DNA of 17,437 nt, taken from an uncultured beta proteobacterium. GTDB taxonomy: Bacteria > Pseudomonadota > Gammaproteobacteria > Burkholderiales > Burkholderiaceae. The DNA lies in the NCBI GenBank assembly GCA_903843315.1, contig CAIMPQ010000122.1, positions 1 to 17,437 of the forward strand, given 5' to 3'. This document shows, piece by piece, positions 1-7,017 of this stretch. Under the pieces are notes generated by a model. It saw nothing but the letters and a program-made list of their open reading frames with translations. It was not told where the DNA came from and did no database searches. Each line of letters opens with the position of its first letter. Position 1 is the stretch's first letter. A program made the position numbers and the translations under genes.

Positions 1-98
1 AGTAATGTGGCCGATACAAATGCACTAACAAATACCGCAGGTAAGCCAATGGATGGCATACCAAACCAGCCAAAAAAATGCTCAAAGAATGGATCCAT
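1..98 (-). CDS. YqaA/DedA-like membrane protein, N-terminal fragment
   Basis: The first 32 or so codons of a gene that runs off the left edge. The ATG overlaps the stop of the CoA-transferase upstream (TAATG, sharing base 98), so the two are probably translationally coupled. The visible residues begin MDPFFEHFFGWFGMPSIGLP and continue into a hydrophobic stretch rich in Ala, Val, Phe and Ser that ends SATLL. This opening, a short aromatic amphipathic stretch followed by GLPAVF and SATLL, resembles YqaA-type small membrane proteins of the DedA/SNARE-associated superfamily. Only the N-terminus is present, so the family call is tentative. Its function cannot be judged, and its coupling to a CoA-transferase gene gives no clear clue. 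Confidence 0.55.
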   Translation of the reverse strand, partial: MDPFFEHFFGWFGMPSIGLPAVFVSAFVSATL

Positions 99-1303
99 TA
101 AGCCAAGATCCCAGATTTTTTCAGGATGGCTATTTGCTCTTCAGTAAGGCCGGCGGATATGAGCACTACATCTGTATGCTCCCCTAAGGTAGGAGCACGA
201 TATCGAATTGCACCAGGATTTTGAGAAAGCTTGGGAATGATTCCAGGAACCTGTACTTTGAGACCGCTGGCTGCTTGCACGGTTTCAATTACACCTCGCG
301 CCTGGTAGTGGGGATCTTCCGCAATATCTTTTGCGGTGTAAATCTTTCCAGAAGGCACTTCGGCTTGTATTAAATCCTGCAGCACTTCATCCAAACTCTT
401 TGTTGAGGTCCAAGTATTAATCGCCGCGTCTATCTCGAGCACTCGCTTAGCACGTCCATCGTTATGAATCAGAGTGGGATCTTCGCCCAAGTCAGGGCGC
501 CCAATTAAAGTCATCAACCTCTTATAAATAGAGTCCCCATTACCGGCAATCAGCACATACTGACCATCGCCACATCGATAGGCATTAGAGGGTGCTATTC
601 CAGGTAAGGCGCCACCAGCAGGCTGACGAATTGTCCCAAAAGCGGAATACTCCGGCAATAAGCTCTCAGTCAAATTAAATACCGCCTCATATAAAGCGAC
701 ATCAATCATTTGCCCTTGTCCCCCTCGAGCATCACGTTCATATAGAGCCAATAAGACCCCGAGAGCGCCATGAAGGCCTGCGATCGTATCCCCCAGCGAT
801 ACACCTGCCCTAACTGGAACCTCGCCAGGATGACCTGTGATGTAACGTAGGCCAGCCATTGCTTCACCAATTGCTGCGAAGCCTGGCTCATCTCGTCTTG
901 GTCCATCCTGACCATAACCAGAGATGCGCAACATAATGAGTTTCGGGTTGGCTATATGAAGCTCCTCCCATCCAAGACCCCATTTCTCTAATGTCCCTGG
1001 TCGAAAATTTTCAATGACGACATCAGCTTCAAGTGCCAATTGCCTTGCAATTGCTTGACCTTCCTTTACACGGAGATCTAAGCAAATTGATTGTTTATTG
1101 CGGGATTGTGCCTGCCACCAAACTGAAGTGCCCTCATGAAGCATTCTCCATTTACGCAAAGGATCGCCTTCACCAGGAGATTCCACCTTAATAACCTCGG
1201 CTCCAAAATCCGCGAGCGTTTTAGATGCAAATGGACCAGCAATGAGCTGGCCGAGCTCTAAAACTTTGACCCCTGCAAGGATTTGTTGGTGATTCTTCTG
1301 CAT
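98..1303 (-). CDS. CaiB/BaiF (class III) CoA-transferase
   Basis: A class III CoA-transferase that would move CoA between an acyl-CoA donor and a carboxylic acid acceptor in the cytoplasm. The N-terminus carries the family hallmark region (VLELGQLIAGPFASKTLADFG, then VIKVE and GDPLR). A middle stretch reads ISGYGQDGP. Asp172, in GVSLGDTIAG, matches the catalytic aspartate position of formyl-CoA transferase (Asp169). The C-terminal APTLGEHTD is also typical. Length is 401 residues, usual for the family. I chose the ATG at 1303, because homologues begin a few residues before the VLELG strand. A TTG at 1339 would add 12 residues. Neither start has a convincing ribosome binding site. It diverges from the acyl-CoA dehydrogenase and second CoA-transferase and probably belongs to the same pathway. 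The substrate is not predictable. Confidence 0.9.
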   Translation of the reverse strand: MQKNHQQILAGVKVLELGQLIAGPFASKTLADFGAEVIKVESPGEGDPLRKWRMLHEGTSVWWQAQSRNKQSICLDLRVKEGQAIARQLALEADVVIENFRPGTLEKWGLGWEELHIANPKLIMLRISGYGQDGPRRDEPGFAAIGEAMAGLRYITGHPGEVPVRAGVSLGDTIAGLHGALGVLLALYERDARGGQGQMIDVALYEAVFNLTESLLPEYSAFGTIRQPAGGALPGIAPSNAYRCGDGQYVLIAGNGDSIYKRLMTLIGRPDLGEDPTLIHNDGRAKRVLEIDAAINTWTSTKSLDEVLQDLIQAEVPSGKIYTAKDIAEDPHYQARGVIETVQAASGLKVQVPGIIPKLSQNPGAIRYRAPTLGEHTDVVLISAGLTEEQIAILKKSGILA

Positions 1304-1464
1304 TGAAAAGTCTGCGCCCCTTGTTAATCTATTGACCAAGATTCTCTAGATCTCGTAAAGCCTATTTTCGCCCTATTTCCAGCATTTTCCAGCATTTTCA
1401 AATCTTGCTTAAACTAGCGTCTAAATCAGAAAATAAACCATAAATCCTATAAATCGAGACTTTC
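1304..1464. promoter_or_regulatory. Divergent intergenic region between CoA-transferase and acyl-CoA dehydrogenase
   Basis: The region should hold promoters for both directions, but I see no convincing -35/-10 pair. It contains two exact tandem copies of the 10-mer TTTCCAGCAT (1376-1395) plus a partial third. It also contains a 21-bp element (1348-1368) that matches 19 of 21 bases of a segment in the bfd/tupB divergent region (6275-6295). Either could be part of an operator. This is inference only. Confidence 0.35.
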
Positions 1465-2634
1465 ATGAATCACCCTATTCCTAAGCCAGACCAATACCAA
1501 GATATGCGTGAGGCCCTGCGAGACCTTTGCGGCAAATTTGACTCCGCCTATTGGCAAAAAGTTGACCATGAGCGGGCTTACCCAGAATCATTTGTGAATG
1601 CCGTTACCGAAGCCGGTTGGTTGGCCGCCCTGATTCCAGAAGAATTTGGTGGCTCAGGATTAGGGTTAGCAGAAGCCTCAGTCATCATGGAAGAAATTAA
1701 CTTCTCTGGCGGAAACTCTGGGGCCTGTCATGGACAGATGTACAACATGGGCACTTTGCTAAGACATGGATCTGAGGCACAGAAAAAATTGTATCTGCCC
1801 AAGATTGCTAGCGGAGAATTACGCCTCCAAAGTATGGCAGTCACTGAACCTACGACTGGCACTGACACCACCAAATTGAAAACCACTGCAGTCAAAAAAG
1901 GGGACAAGTATGTGGTGAATGGTCAGAAAGTTTGGATCTCCCGTATTCAGCATTCTGATTTAATGATTTTGTTAGCCCGCACAACACCTATTGGTGAAGT
2001 GCAACGCAAATCCGAAGGCATGTCTATCTTCATCGTCAATCTGGCAGATGCCATCGGCAAAGGCATGGAAATCCGACCGATTGCCAATATGGTAAATCAT
2101 GAAACCAATGAGGTGTTCTTTGATAACTTAGAGATTCCCGCGGAGAATCTTATCGGTGCTGAAGGCCAAGGATTTAAATATATTTTGGATGGTTTAAATG
2201 CAGAACGGGTATTGATTGCTGCCGAATGTATTGGTGATGCCTATTGGTTTATTGATAAAGCAACACGTTATGCCAATGATCGCGTCGTCTTTGATCGTCC
2301 GATTGGTAAAAATCAGGGTATCCAATTTCCGATTGCCGACAGCTATATCGAAACTGAGGCTGCCAATCTAATGCGCTTCAAAGCTTGTGAACTATTTGAT
2401 GCTCACCAGCCCTGTGGCCCAGAATCGAATATGGCCAAGTTCCTAGCCGCTAAAGCATCCTGGGAGGCTGCAAATGTTTGTATTCAAACGCATGGCGGTT
2501 TTGGATTTGCCAATGAATATGATGTGGAGCGTAAGTTCAGAGAAACACGCCTCTATCAAGTGGCGCCAATCTCCACTAACTTGATCTACTCCTATATAGC
2601 CGAGCATGTTCTTGGTCTACCAAGATCCTTCTAA
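1465..2634 (+). CDS. Acyl-CoA dehydrogenase family flavoprotein
   Basis: A 389-residue FAD-dependent acyl-CoA dehydrogenase. The helical N-terminal domain includes LIPEEFGGSGLG (about 56-67). The flavin-contacting beta domain carries MAVTEPTTGTD (124-134) and YVVNGQKVWIS (149-159). The C-terminal helical domain carries VFDRPIGKNQGIQFPIAD and HGGFGFANEYDVERKFRETR. The loop that holds the catalytic Glu in MCAD and SCAD (usually YEGT) reads LYQVAPIST, with Pro368 in the Glu place. Glu247, in LNAERV, sits where isovaleryl-CoA and long-chain acyl-CoA dehydrogenases keep their catalytic base, so an IVD/LCAD-like arrangement is likely. The gene is 12 bases ahead of a CaiB-family CoA-transferase on the same strand, forming a two-gene operon, and probably oxidises the CoA thioester that the transferase makes or consumes. 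The true substrate is unknown. Confidence 0.92.
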   Translation: MNHPIPKPDQYQDMREALRDLCGKFDSAYWQKVDHERAYPESFVNAVTEAGWLAALIPEEFGGSGLGLAEASVIMEEINFSGGNSGACHGQMYNMGTLLRHGSEAQKKLYLPKIASGELRLQSMAVTEPTTGTDTTKLKTTAVKKGDKYVVNGQKVWISRIQHSDLMILLARTTPIGEVQRKSEGMSIFIVNLADAIGKGMEIRPIANMVNHETNEVFFDNLEIPAENLIGAEGQGFKYILDGLNAERVLIAAECIGDAYWFIDKATRYANDRVVFDRPIGKNQGIQFPIADSYIETEAANLMRFKACELFDAHQPCGPESNMAKFLAAKASWEAANVCIQTHGGFGFANEYDVERKFRETRLYQVAPISTNLIYSYIAEHVLGLPRSF

Positions 2635-2646
2635 TTAGGAATTGAT

Positions 2647-3831
2647 ATGAGCGTTCGTCCATTAGATGGAATTACTGTTGTTGCGCTAGAGCATGTCATT
2701 GCTGCGCCATTTTGCACCCGTCAGCTAGCGGATTTGGGTGCACGCATCATCAAGATCGAGCGTCCCGGTGGCGGAGACTTTGCGAGGGGATATGACACCC
2801 AAGTAGAGGGGCTCTGCTCCCATTTTGTTTGGGTTAATCGCTCTAAAGAAAGTTTGACACTCGATCTCAAGCAAGATTCAGCGGTAGCCGTTTTAAAGAA
2901 TTTATTAAAAACCGCTGACGTCTTTGTACAAAATCTTGCTCCAGGGGCAGCAGCCCGTATGGGACTGACTGCAGAGGTACTGCAAAAAGAAAACCCCAAG
3001 TTAATTATGTGTGCTATCTCTGGCTATGGAAGTGATGGGCCTTATCGCGATAAAAAAGCCTATGACCTACTCATTCAAAGTGAGGCTGGATTCCTTTCCA
3101 TCACCGGAACACCAGAAACGCCAAGCAAGGCAGGTAACTCCATCGCCGATATTGCTGCGGGCATGTATGCCTATAGCAATATATTGGCCGCCCTATTGCA
3201 AAGAGGAAAAACCGGCAAAGGCACCGTTATTGATATTTCTATGTTGGAAGCACTCAGTGAGTGGATGAGCTTTCCGATGTATTACGCCTATAAGGGCGCT
3301 GAGCCGCCCTCCAGAAATGGCGCCTCACACGCTACCATTTATCCATATGGCCCCTTTAAAGCTGGTGATGGCAAGACCGTCATGCTGGGGCTACAAAATG
3401 AACGTGAATGGGCTCAGTTTTGTGAAACGGTATTGGAAAAACCCGAACTCGCTCAAGATGAGCGCTTCAACAAAAACTTTAAACGTAATGAGAAGCGGGT
3501 TGAACTACTAGAAATGATTGAAACCTGCTTTAGCAAGTTAACAGCTGAACAACTCATTGCAAGATTGGAAAAGGCTCAAATTGCCAACGCCCATCTGAAT
3601 GACATGGAAGGTCTGTGGCAGCATGAACAGCTCAAGGCACGTAATCGTTGGGCTGAGGTTGGTACTCCTGCGGGACCTATCCCTGCCCTATTGCCCCCAG
3701 GACTCAATGACAGTTACGACTACCGCATGGATCCTATTCCAGCAGTGGGAGAGCACACCGATGCCATTCTGAAAGAACTAGGAATGGCTGAGTCTGATAT
3801 TGCCAGTATGCGCGCTAGCGGCGCAATCTAG
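2647..3831 (+). CDS. CaiB/BaiF (class III) CoA-transferase, second copy
   Basis: A 394-residue class III CoA-transferase, a clear relative of the gene at 98-1303 but well diverged from it. It has the N-terminal VIAAPFCTRQLADLGARIIK region, ISGYGSDGP, a catalytic-type Asp168 in GNSIADIAAG, and a C-terminal GEHTD. AGGA precedes the ATG by eight bases, which supports the start. It follows the acyl-CoA dehydrogenase by only 12 bases, so the two are surely cotranscribed. Its stop overlaps the end of the convergent cardiolipin synthase gene by four bases, leaving no room for an ordinary intergenic terminator. With the dehydrogenase it suggests activation of a carboxylic acid by CoA transfer followed by alpha,beta-oxidation. 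Formyl-CoA, succinyl-CoA or another donor cannot be distinguished from sequence alone. Confidence 0.9.
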   Translation: MSVRPLDGITVVALEHVIAAPFCTRQLADLGARIIKIERPGGGDFARGYDTQVEGLCSHFVWVNRSKESLTLDLKQDSAVAVLKNLLKTADVFVQNLAPGAAARMGLTAEVLQKENPKLIMCAISGYGSDGPYRDKKAYDLLIQSEAGFLSITGTPETPSKAGNSIADIAAGMYAYSNILAALLQRGKTGKGTVIDISMLEALSEWMSFPMYYAYKGAEPPSRNGASHATIYPYGPFKAGDGKTVMLGLQNEREWAQFCETVLEKPELAQDERFNKNFKRNEKRVELLEMIETCFSKLTAEQLIARLEKAQIANAHLNDMEGLWQHEQLKARNRWAEVGTPAGPIPALLPPGLNDSYDYRMDPIPAVGEHTDAILKELGMAESDIASMRASGAI

Positions 3832-5306
3832 AGTAACGGTGAAGTCAGGTGAGCCGCATTTTCTAAATAGTGCCGCCAAAGTGGACGCTCTGCCCATACG
3901 TTTGGATCAACGAAATCAGACTGCGCTAAATAGGAATCGATCAAGGTTTGGAGCTTTAAACTGAAATCGATGTTGTACACAATGAGACTAATTTCAAAGT
4001 TTAGACGTAGGCTGCGCTGATCAAAATTCACCGAACCAAAGATAGCTGCTTTTCTATCAACCAGTAGACTTTTAGTATGTAGAAGACCTCCATGGAACTC
4101 AGCAATACGTACTCCTGAATTTAAGAGGTCTGCGTAATAACTTCTGCTGCTCCAAGCAACCAGTTTTGAATCATTTAATTTGGGCACAATTAAGGTTACT
4201 TTTACCCCACGTCTAGCTGTTGCCATCAGCGCTTGCAATAATCCATCATCAGGACCAAAGTAGGGAGTAGTTATCGTCAACTCTTCACATGCATCAACGA
4301 TCGCTGATAGCATTACCTGATACAAAATATCGTCACGATATACTGGGCCAGAGGCGAACTGCTGCGCGATCACTCCACCCTCATAAGGCGCTATTGGTGA
4401 CTTCTGATCTGTAAAATGGGTAATCTTAGGATTATCAACACTCCAATCGAACGAGAATGTCAGTTCAAATTGAGAAGCCACTGGACCCTCAACCCGCACC
4501 ATTGCATCAACCCACTCTCCCACTCCAGAATCTTGCTTGAATGTGCGTGGATCAACCAAATTCATACTCCCAGTCCAAACGACTGAGTTATCGATCACAA
4601 ATATTTTTCGATGCAAACGTAAATCGGCACGACGAAATTGAAATCTTCCAATTTGGATTGGTAATGCTTCAGTGACCTCTATCCCTGCATTACGAAAACG
4701 GGCTGGCCATTTAGATTTGAACCAGTCTTTACTTCCCAGGGAATCCAATAAAACGCGACACGCAACCCCACGCTTTGAGGCTGCAATCATGGCCTCGCCC
4801 ACTCGGTCAGCATCCCCGCCTAAGGCCCAAATATAGAACTCCAAGTGAAGACTTTCTTTAGCCTGGTTAATCTCATCAATAAAGAGTTGCAGGATTTGCA
4901 ATGAATTGGTATGTAAATCAACCTTATTGCCAGCGACTACTGGTGTGCCATTATTCGATTCTGCTAAGAGACTAAATAAACGGGCCTCAATTGGCAGCAA
5001 CTGCTTATCCACTGCATACTTGGTCCGCATTTCCTCGGTAATTTTTGAATATTCACGATTCATGCGAGTAATTTTTCTGGTGAGTTTACGACCTACAGGA
5101 CGATCTCCAATAAGTACATACAAGCAGATACCTAAAACTGGGAAAGTCATCACAATAAAGATCCATGCAAATGCCACACCAACCGGCCTTCTCACAGAAA
5201 TAATCACACCAATAAAGTAAGTAACTAACAAGAAATGAAATAATAAAATTCCATCCAAATTTAAATTTAGTGTTACATGCAACAGTTCGGTAAGAAAACC
5301 ATTCAT
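3828..5306 (-). CDS. cls: Cardiolipin synthase A-type (phospholipase D superfamily)
   Basis: Would condense two phosphatidylglycerol molecules to cardiolipin and glycerol at the inner membrane. Two hydrophobic N-terminal segments (about 18-36 and 43-66, ending LYVLIGDRPVG) form the anchor and PLDc_N domain typical of ClsA. Two HKD motifs follow: RLHRKIFVID with His232, then GSMNLVDPR; and LLHTKSLLVD with His410, then GSVNFDQRS. Both catalytic histidines and lysines are intact. The 492-residue length matches E. coli ClsA (486). The ATG overlaps the TGA of the upstream EEP-fold gene (ATGA, 5303-5306), showing translational coupling. In E. coli it is clsB that follows the EEP gene ybhP; here the same pairing occurs with a membrane-anchored ClsA-like enzyme. 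Confidence 0.92.
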   Translation of the reverse strand: MNGFLTELLHVTLNLNLDGILLFHFLLVTYFIGVIISVRRPVGVAFAWIFIVMTFPVLGICLYVLIGDRPVGRKLTRKITRMNREYSKITEEMRTKYAVDKQLLPIEARLFSLLAESNNGTPVVAGNKVDLHTNSLQILQLFIDEINQAKESLHLEFYIWALGGDADRVGEAMIAASKRGVACRVLLDSLGSKDWFKSKWPARFRNAGIEVTEALPIQIGRFQFRRADLRLHRKIFVIDNSVVWTGSMNLVDPRTFKQDSGVGEWVDAMVRVEGPVASQFELTFSFDWSVDNPKITHFTDQKSPIAPYEGGVIAQQFASGPVYRDDILYQVMLSAIVDACEELTITTPYFGPDDGLLQALMATARRGVKVTLIVPKLNDSKLVAWSSRSYYADLLNSGVRIAEFHGGLLHTKSLLVDRKAAIFGSVNFDQRSLRLNFEISLIVYNIDFSLKLQTLIDSYLAQSDFVDPNVWAERPLWRHYLENAAHLTSPLL

Positions 5307-6055
5307 AGCAGTTCCAGTTCAGCAGTAATTCCTAGGTGGTCAGATAGCCTCATCCATTCATGCAAAATTTCTACAGAATGAATCTTGAGGCCTCTTACAT
5401 AAATACGATCCATTGGCAATAAAGGCTTCACACTGGGAAATGTTTTTGCCGGCGAGCCAGTCAGTAACTCGAATACCTCATCAAATCCCGCTGCCCTCAT
5501 TGGAGCACTAACGCGGTTTCGCCAATCATTGAAGTCCCCTGCCACGATGGTAGGCCCATCATGCGTGAGCTCTTCTATATAACCAATAATTTCCTCCAAT
5601 TGCCGTTCCCTCCCCCTCTCAAATAAAGCGAGATGTACGCAGAAACAATGGATTGGTTTATCTGCTCCTTCAAACTGAATCATGCTATGCAGTAATCCAC
5701 GGCGTTCAAACCGATAAGCAGAAATATCGTAATTCGCACCCTTATGCAGCGGATGTTTAGAAAGGATGGCATTGCCGTGGTGACCATCGGGATACTCTAC
5801 ATTTTTTCCGTAATGCCAATCATGCCAAAAGTCTTCTGACAAAAAATGGGTTAGTTCTCTTAAAGGCCAGTGTCCAAAACGCCTCACTCTACCTCGATGC
5901 TCCTGTTGTAGCTCTTGTAAAAATAGTAAATCAGGATAGTGATTGCGCATTTTCTGACGCAATTGATAAATGGTTGAATGTCGATGTAAAGGGGATAAAC
6001 CTTTATGAACATTCATACTGATTACCGAAAATCGTGCGCTACTATTTTGAGTCAT
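5303..6055 (-). CDS. Endonuclease/exonuclease/phosphatase (EEP) fold protein, YbhP-like
   Basis: A 250-residue EEP-superfamily hydrolase. Visible family motifs are the opening VISMNVHKG strand with its metal-site Asn, LLFLQEL (metal-binding Glu), an internal HGNAILSKHPL, GDFNDWRNR and the closing LSDHLGI (catalytic Asp-His). The fold acts on phosphodiesters or phosphate esters in DNA, lipids or inositol phosphates, and the substrate is unknown here. No signal peptide is seen, so it is probably cytoplasmic. AGGA lies nine bases before the ATG, which itself overlaps the stop of the Bfd-like gene (TAATG). Its own stop overlaps the cardiolipin synthase start. The E. coli ybhP-clsB pairing suggests a lipid-linked role, which is an inference from context. 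Confidence 0.85.
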   Translation of the reverse strand: MTQNSSARFSVISMNVHKGLSPLHRHSTIYQLRQKMRNHYPDLLFLQELQQEHRGRVRRFGHWPLRELTHFLSEDFWHDWHYGKNVEYPDGHHGNAILSKHPLHKGANYDISAYRFERRGLLHSMIQFEGADKPIHCFCVHLALFERGRERQLEEIIGYIEELTHDGPTIVAGDFNDWRNRVSAPMRAAGFDEVFELLTGSPAKTFPSVKPLLPMDRIYVRGLKIHSVEILHEWMRLSDHLGITAELELL

Positions 6056-6255
6056 TAAAACTGTCCTGTAGCACGTTGCCGCCTAAGTCTTGCTAGATAA
6101 ATTTCACCCTCTACCAAGTCTTGGCACTGCATGCACTTATTACAAATGGATGCCTGCTCACGCAAGTCTTCTATTGAGTCTACTGGGTGGGTATCCAGAT
6201 ACTCTCGCAAATCGACATCGAGGACCTCATTACAGAGGCAAACCACTTCAGCCAT
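6055..6255 (-). CDS. Bfd-like [2Fe-2S] protein
   Basis: A 66-residue bacterioferritin-associated-ferredoxin-type protein. The ligand pattern is intact: Cys6-x-Cys8 near the start and Cys38-x2-Cys41 in ASICNKCMQC, with an extra Cys44. The size and spacing match Bfd, which reduces and releases iron from bacterioferritin; the same domain also appears in other redox proteins. No bacterioferritin gene is in the window, so its partner is unknown. It is the first gene of a three-gene minus-strand unit with the EEP protein and cardiolipin synthase, overlapping the next gene by one base. There is no recognisable ribosome binding site before the ATG. A large near-palindrome (6262-6295) starts seven bases upstream. 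Confidence 0.85.
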   Translation of the reverse strand: MAEVVCLCNEVLDVDLREYLDTHPVDSIEDLREQASICNKCMQCQDLVEGEIYLARLRRQRATGQF

Positions 6256-6261
6256 AAGTCA

Positions 6262-6295
6262 AAAATAGGGTTAAAGATCTCATTAAGCCTATTTT
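6262..6295. promoter_or_regulatory. Near-palindrome in bfd/tupB divergent promoter region
   Basis: Perfect 8-bp outer arms AAAATAGG (6262-6269) and CCTATTTT (6288-6295) enclose a single mismatch (G70/G87) and a second pair of TTAA blocks (6271-6274 and 6283-6286). The centre reads AGATCTCA. Arm length is 13 bp with one mismatch. It lies between divergent genes and is not followed by a T-tract on either strand, so an operator is more likely than a terminator. A TAGAAT at 6309-6314 could be the tupB -10 box, which would place the palindrome over its -35 region. Confidence 0.5.
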
Positions 6296-6321
6296 GCCAT
6301 TGGCTTGATAGAATCAACCGC

Positions 6322-7017
6322 ATGTTGACTGCTTTTCAAGACGCCCTCGCCCTACTTGCCCATCTAGATGGTGGAGTTTTAGGGATCGTCCTGGTTTCTC
6401 TTCAAGTTAGCTTAACCGCCTTATTCTTTGGGACGATTTTGGGGCTTCCAATCGGCGCCCTTTTAGCTACAGAAGAATTTAGCGGTAAAAAGTGGATTAT
6501 CGTGACCTTAAATACTCTTATGGGTGTTCCTACCGTGATTGTCGGCGTGGTGGTTTATTTAATGCTGTCCCGGACAGGGCCTCTAGGAGCTTGGGGATGG
6601 TTATTTACACCTAAAGGCATGATCTTGGCCCAAGTGCTGCTTACAACCCCTCTCATTGCCGCTCTAAGCAGACAAATATTGGAAGATTCTTGGAAGATCC
6701 ACCGTGATTCCTTCCTTAGCCTCAGATTACCCCCCTTGGCTCGGTATAAATGGCTGATCTGGGATTGCCGCTTCTCTCTCACGATTGCCATCCTTGCTGG
6801 ACTCGCTAGGGCCATTTCTGAAGTTGGCGCAGTCATGATCGTCGGTGGGAATATTGATCACTCCACTAGAACCATGACTACCGCTATTGCGCTAGAAACC
6901 AGTAAAGGCGATCTTCCACTGGCGCTCGCGCTAGGCATCGTCTTACTCGGTATTGTGCTGTTAGCTAACCTATTTACTTTTGCTGTTCGTCAAATTGCAG
7001 AGCGTCGCTATGGGTAA
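6322..7017 (+). CDS. tupB: Tungstate ABC transporter permease
   Basis: A 231-residue inner-membrane permease of the TupB/WtpB type, expected to form the translocation path for tungstate. Several hydrophobic helices alternate with short polar loops. Characteristic stretches are NTLMGVPTVIVGVVVYLMLS, GPLGAWGWLFTPKGMILAQ and the cytoplasmic coupling region ARAISEVGAVMIVGGNI followed by TRTMTTAIALETSKGD. These match TupB more than the molybdate permease ModB. An upstream in-frame start at 6187 exists, but it would overlap the whole of bfd and give a non-hydrophobic extension, so I chose the ATG at 6322. It has no ribosome binding site; a possible -10 box at 6309-6314 would make the mRNA nearly leaderless. 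The ATPase gene overlaps its end. No binding protein TupA is present nearby. Confidence 0.85.
   Translation: MLTAFQDALALLAHLDGGVLGIVLVSLQVSLTALFFGTILGLPIGALLATEEFSGKKWIIVTLNTLMGVPTVIVGVVVYLMLSRTGPLGAWGWLFTPKGMILAQVLLTTPLIAALSRQILEDSWKIHRDSFLSLRLPPLARYKWLIWDCRFSLTIAILAGLARAISEVGAVMIVGGNIDHSTRTMTTAIALETSKGDLPLALALGIVLLGIVLLANLFTFAVRQIAERRYG

Noticed and set aside
1376..1395. Two 10-bp tandem repeats TTTCCAGCAT as a plasmid-like iteron or CRISPR start
   Set aside because: Only two full copies with a short partial third and no spacers; too little for an iteron set or array.
6255..6266. 12-bp match TAAGTCAAAAAT shared with 13383-13394 near fdhX
   Set aside because: Short, A/T-rich and sitting at the bfd start codon in one place; likely chance, unlike the longer shared element at 1348-1368 and 6275-6295.
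6187..6321. Upstream extension of tupB by 45 codons
   Set aside because: It would cover the first third of bfd in antisense and add a non-conserved polar N-terminus; TupB-like sequence begins at the ATG at 6322.
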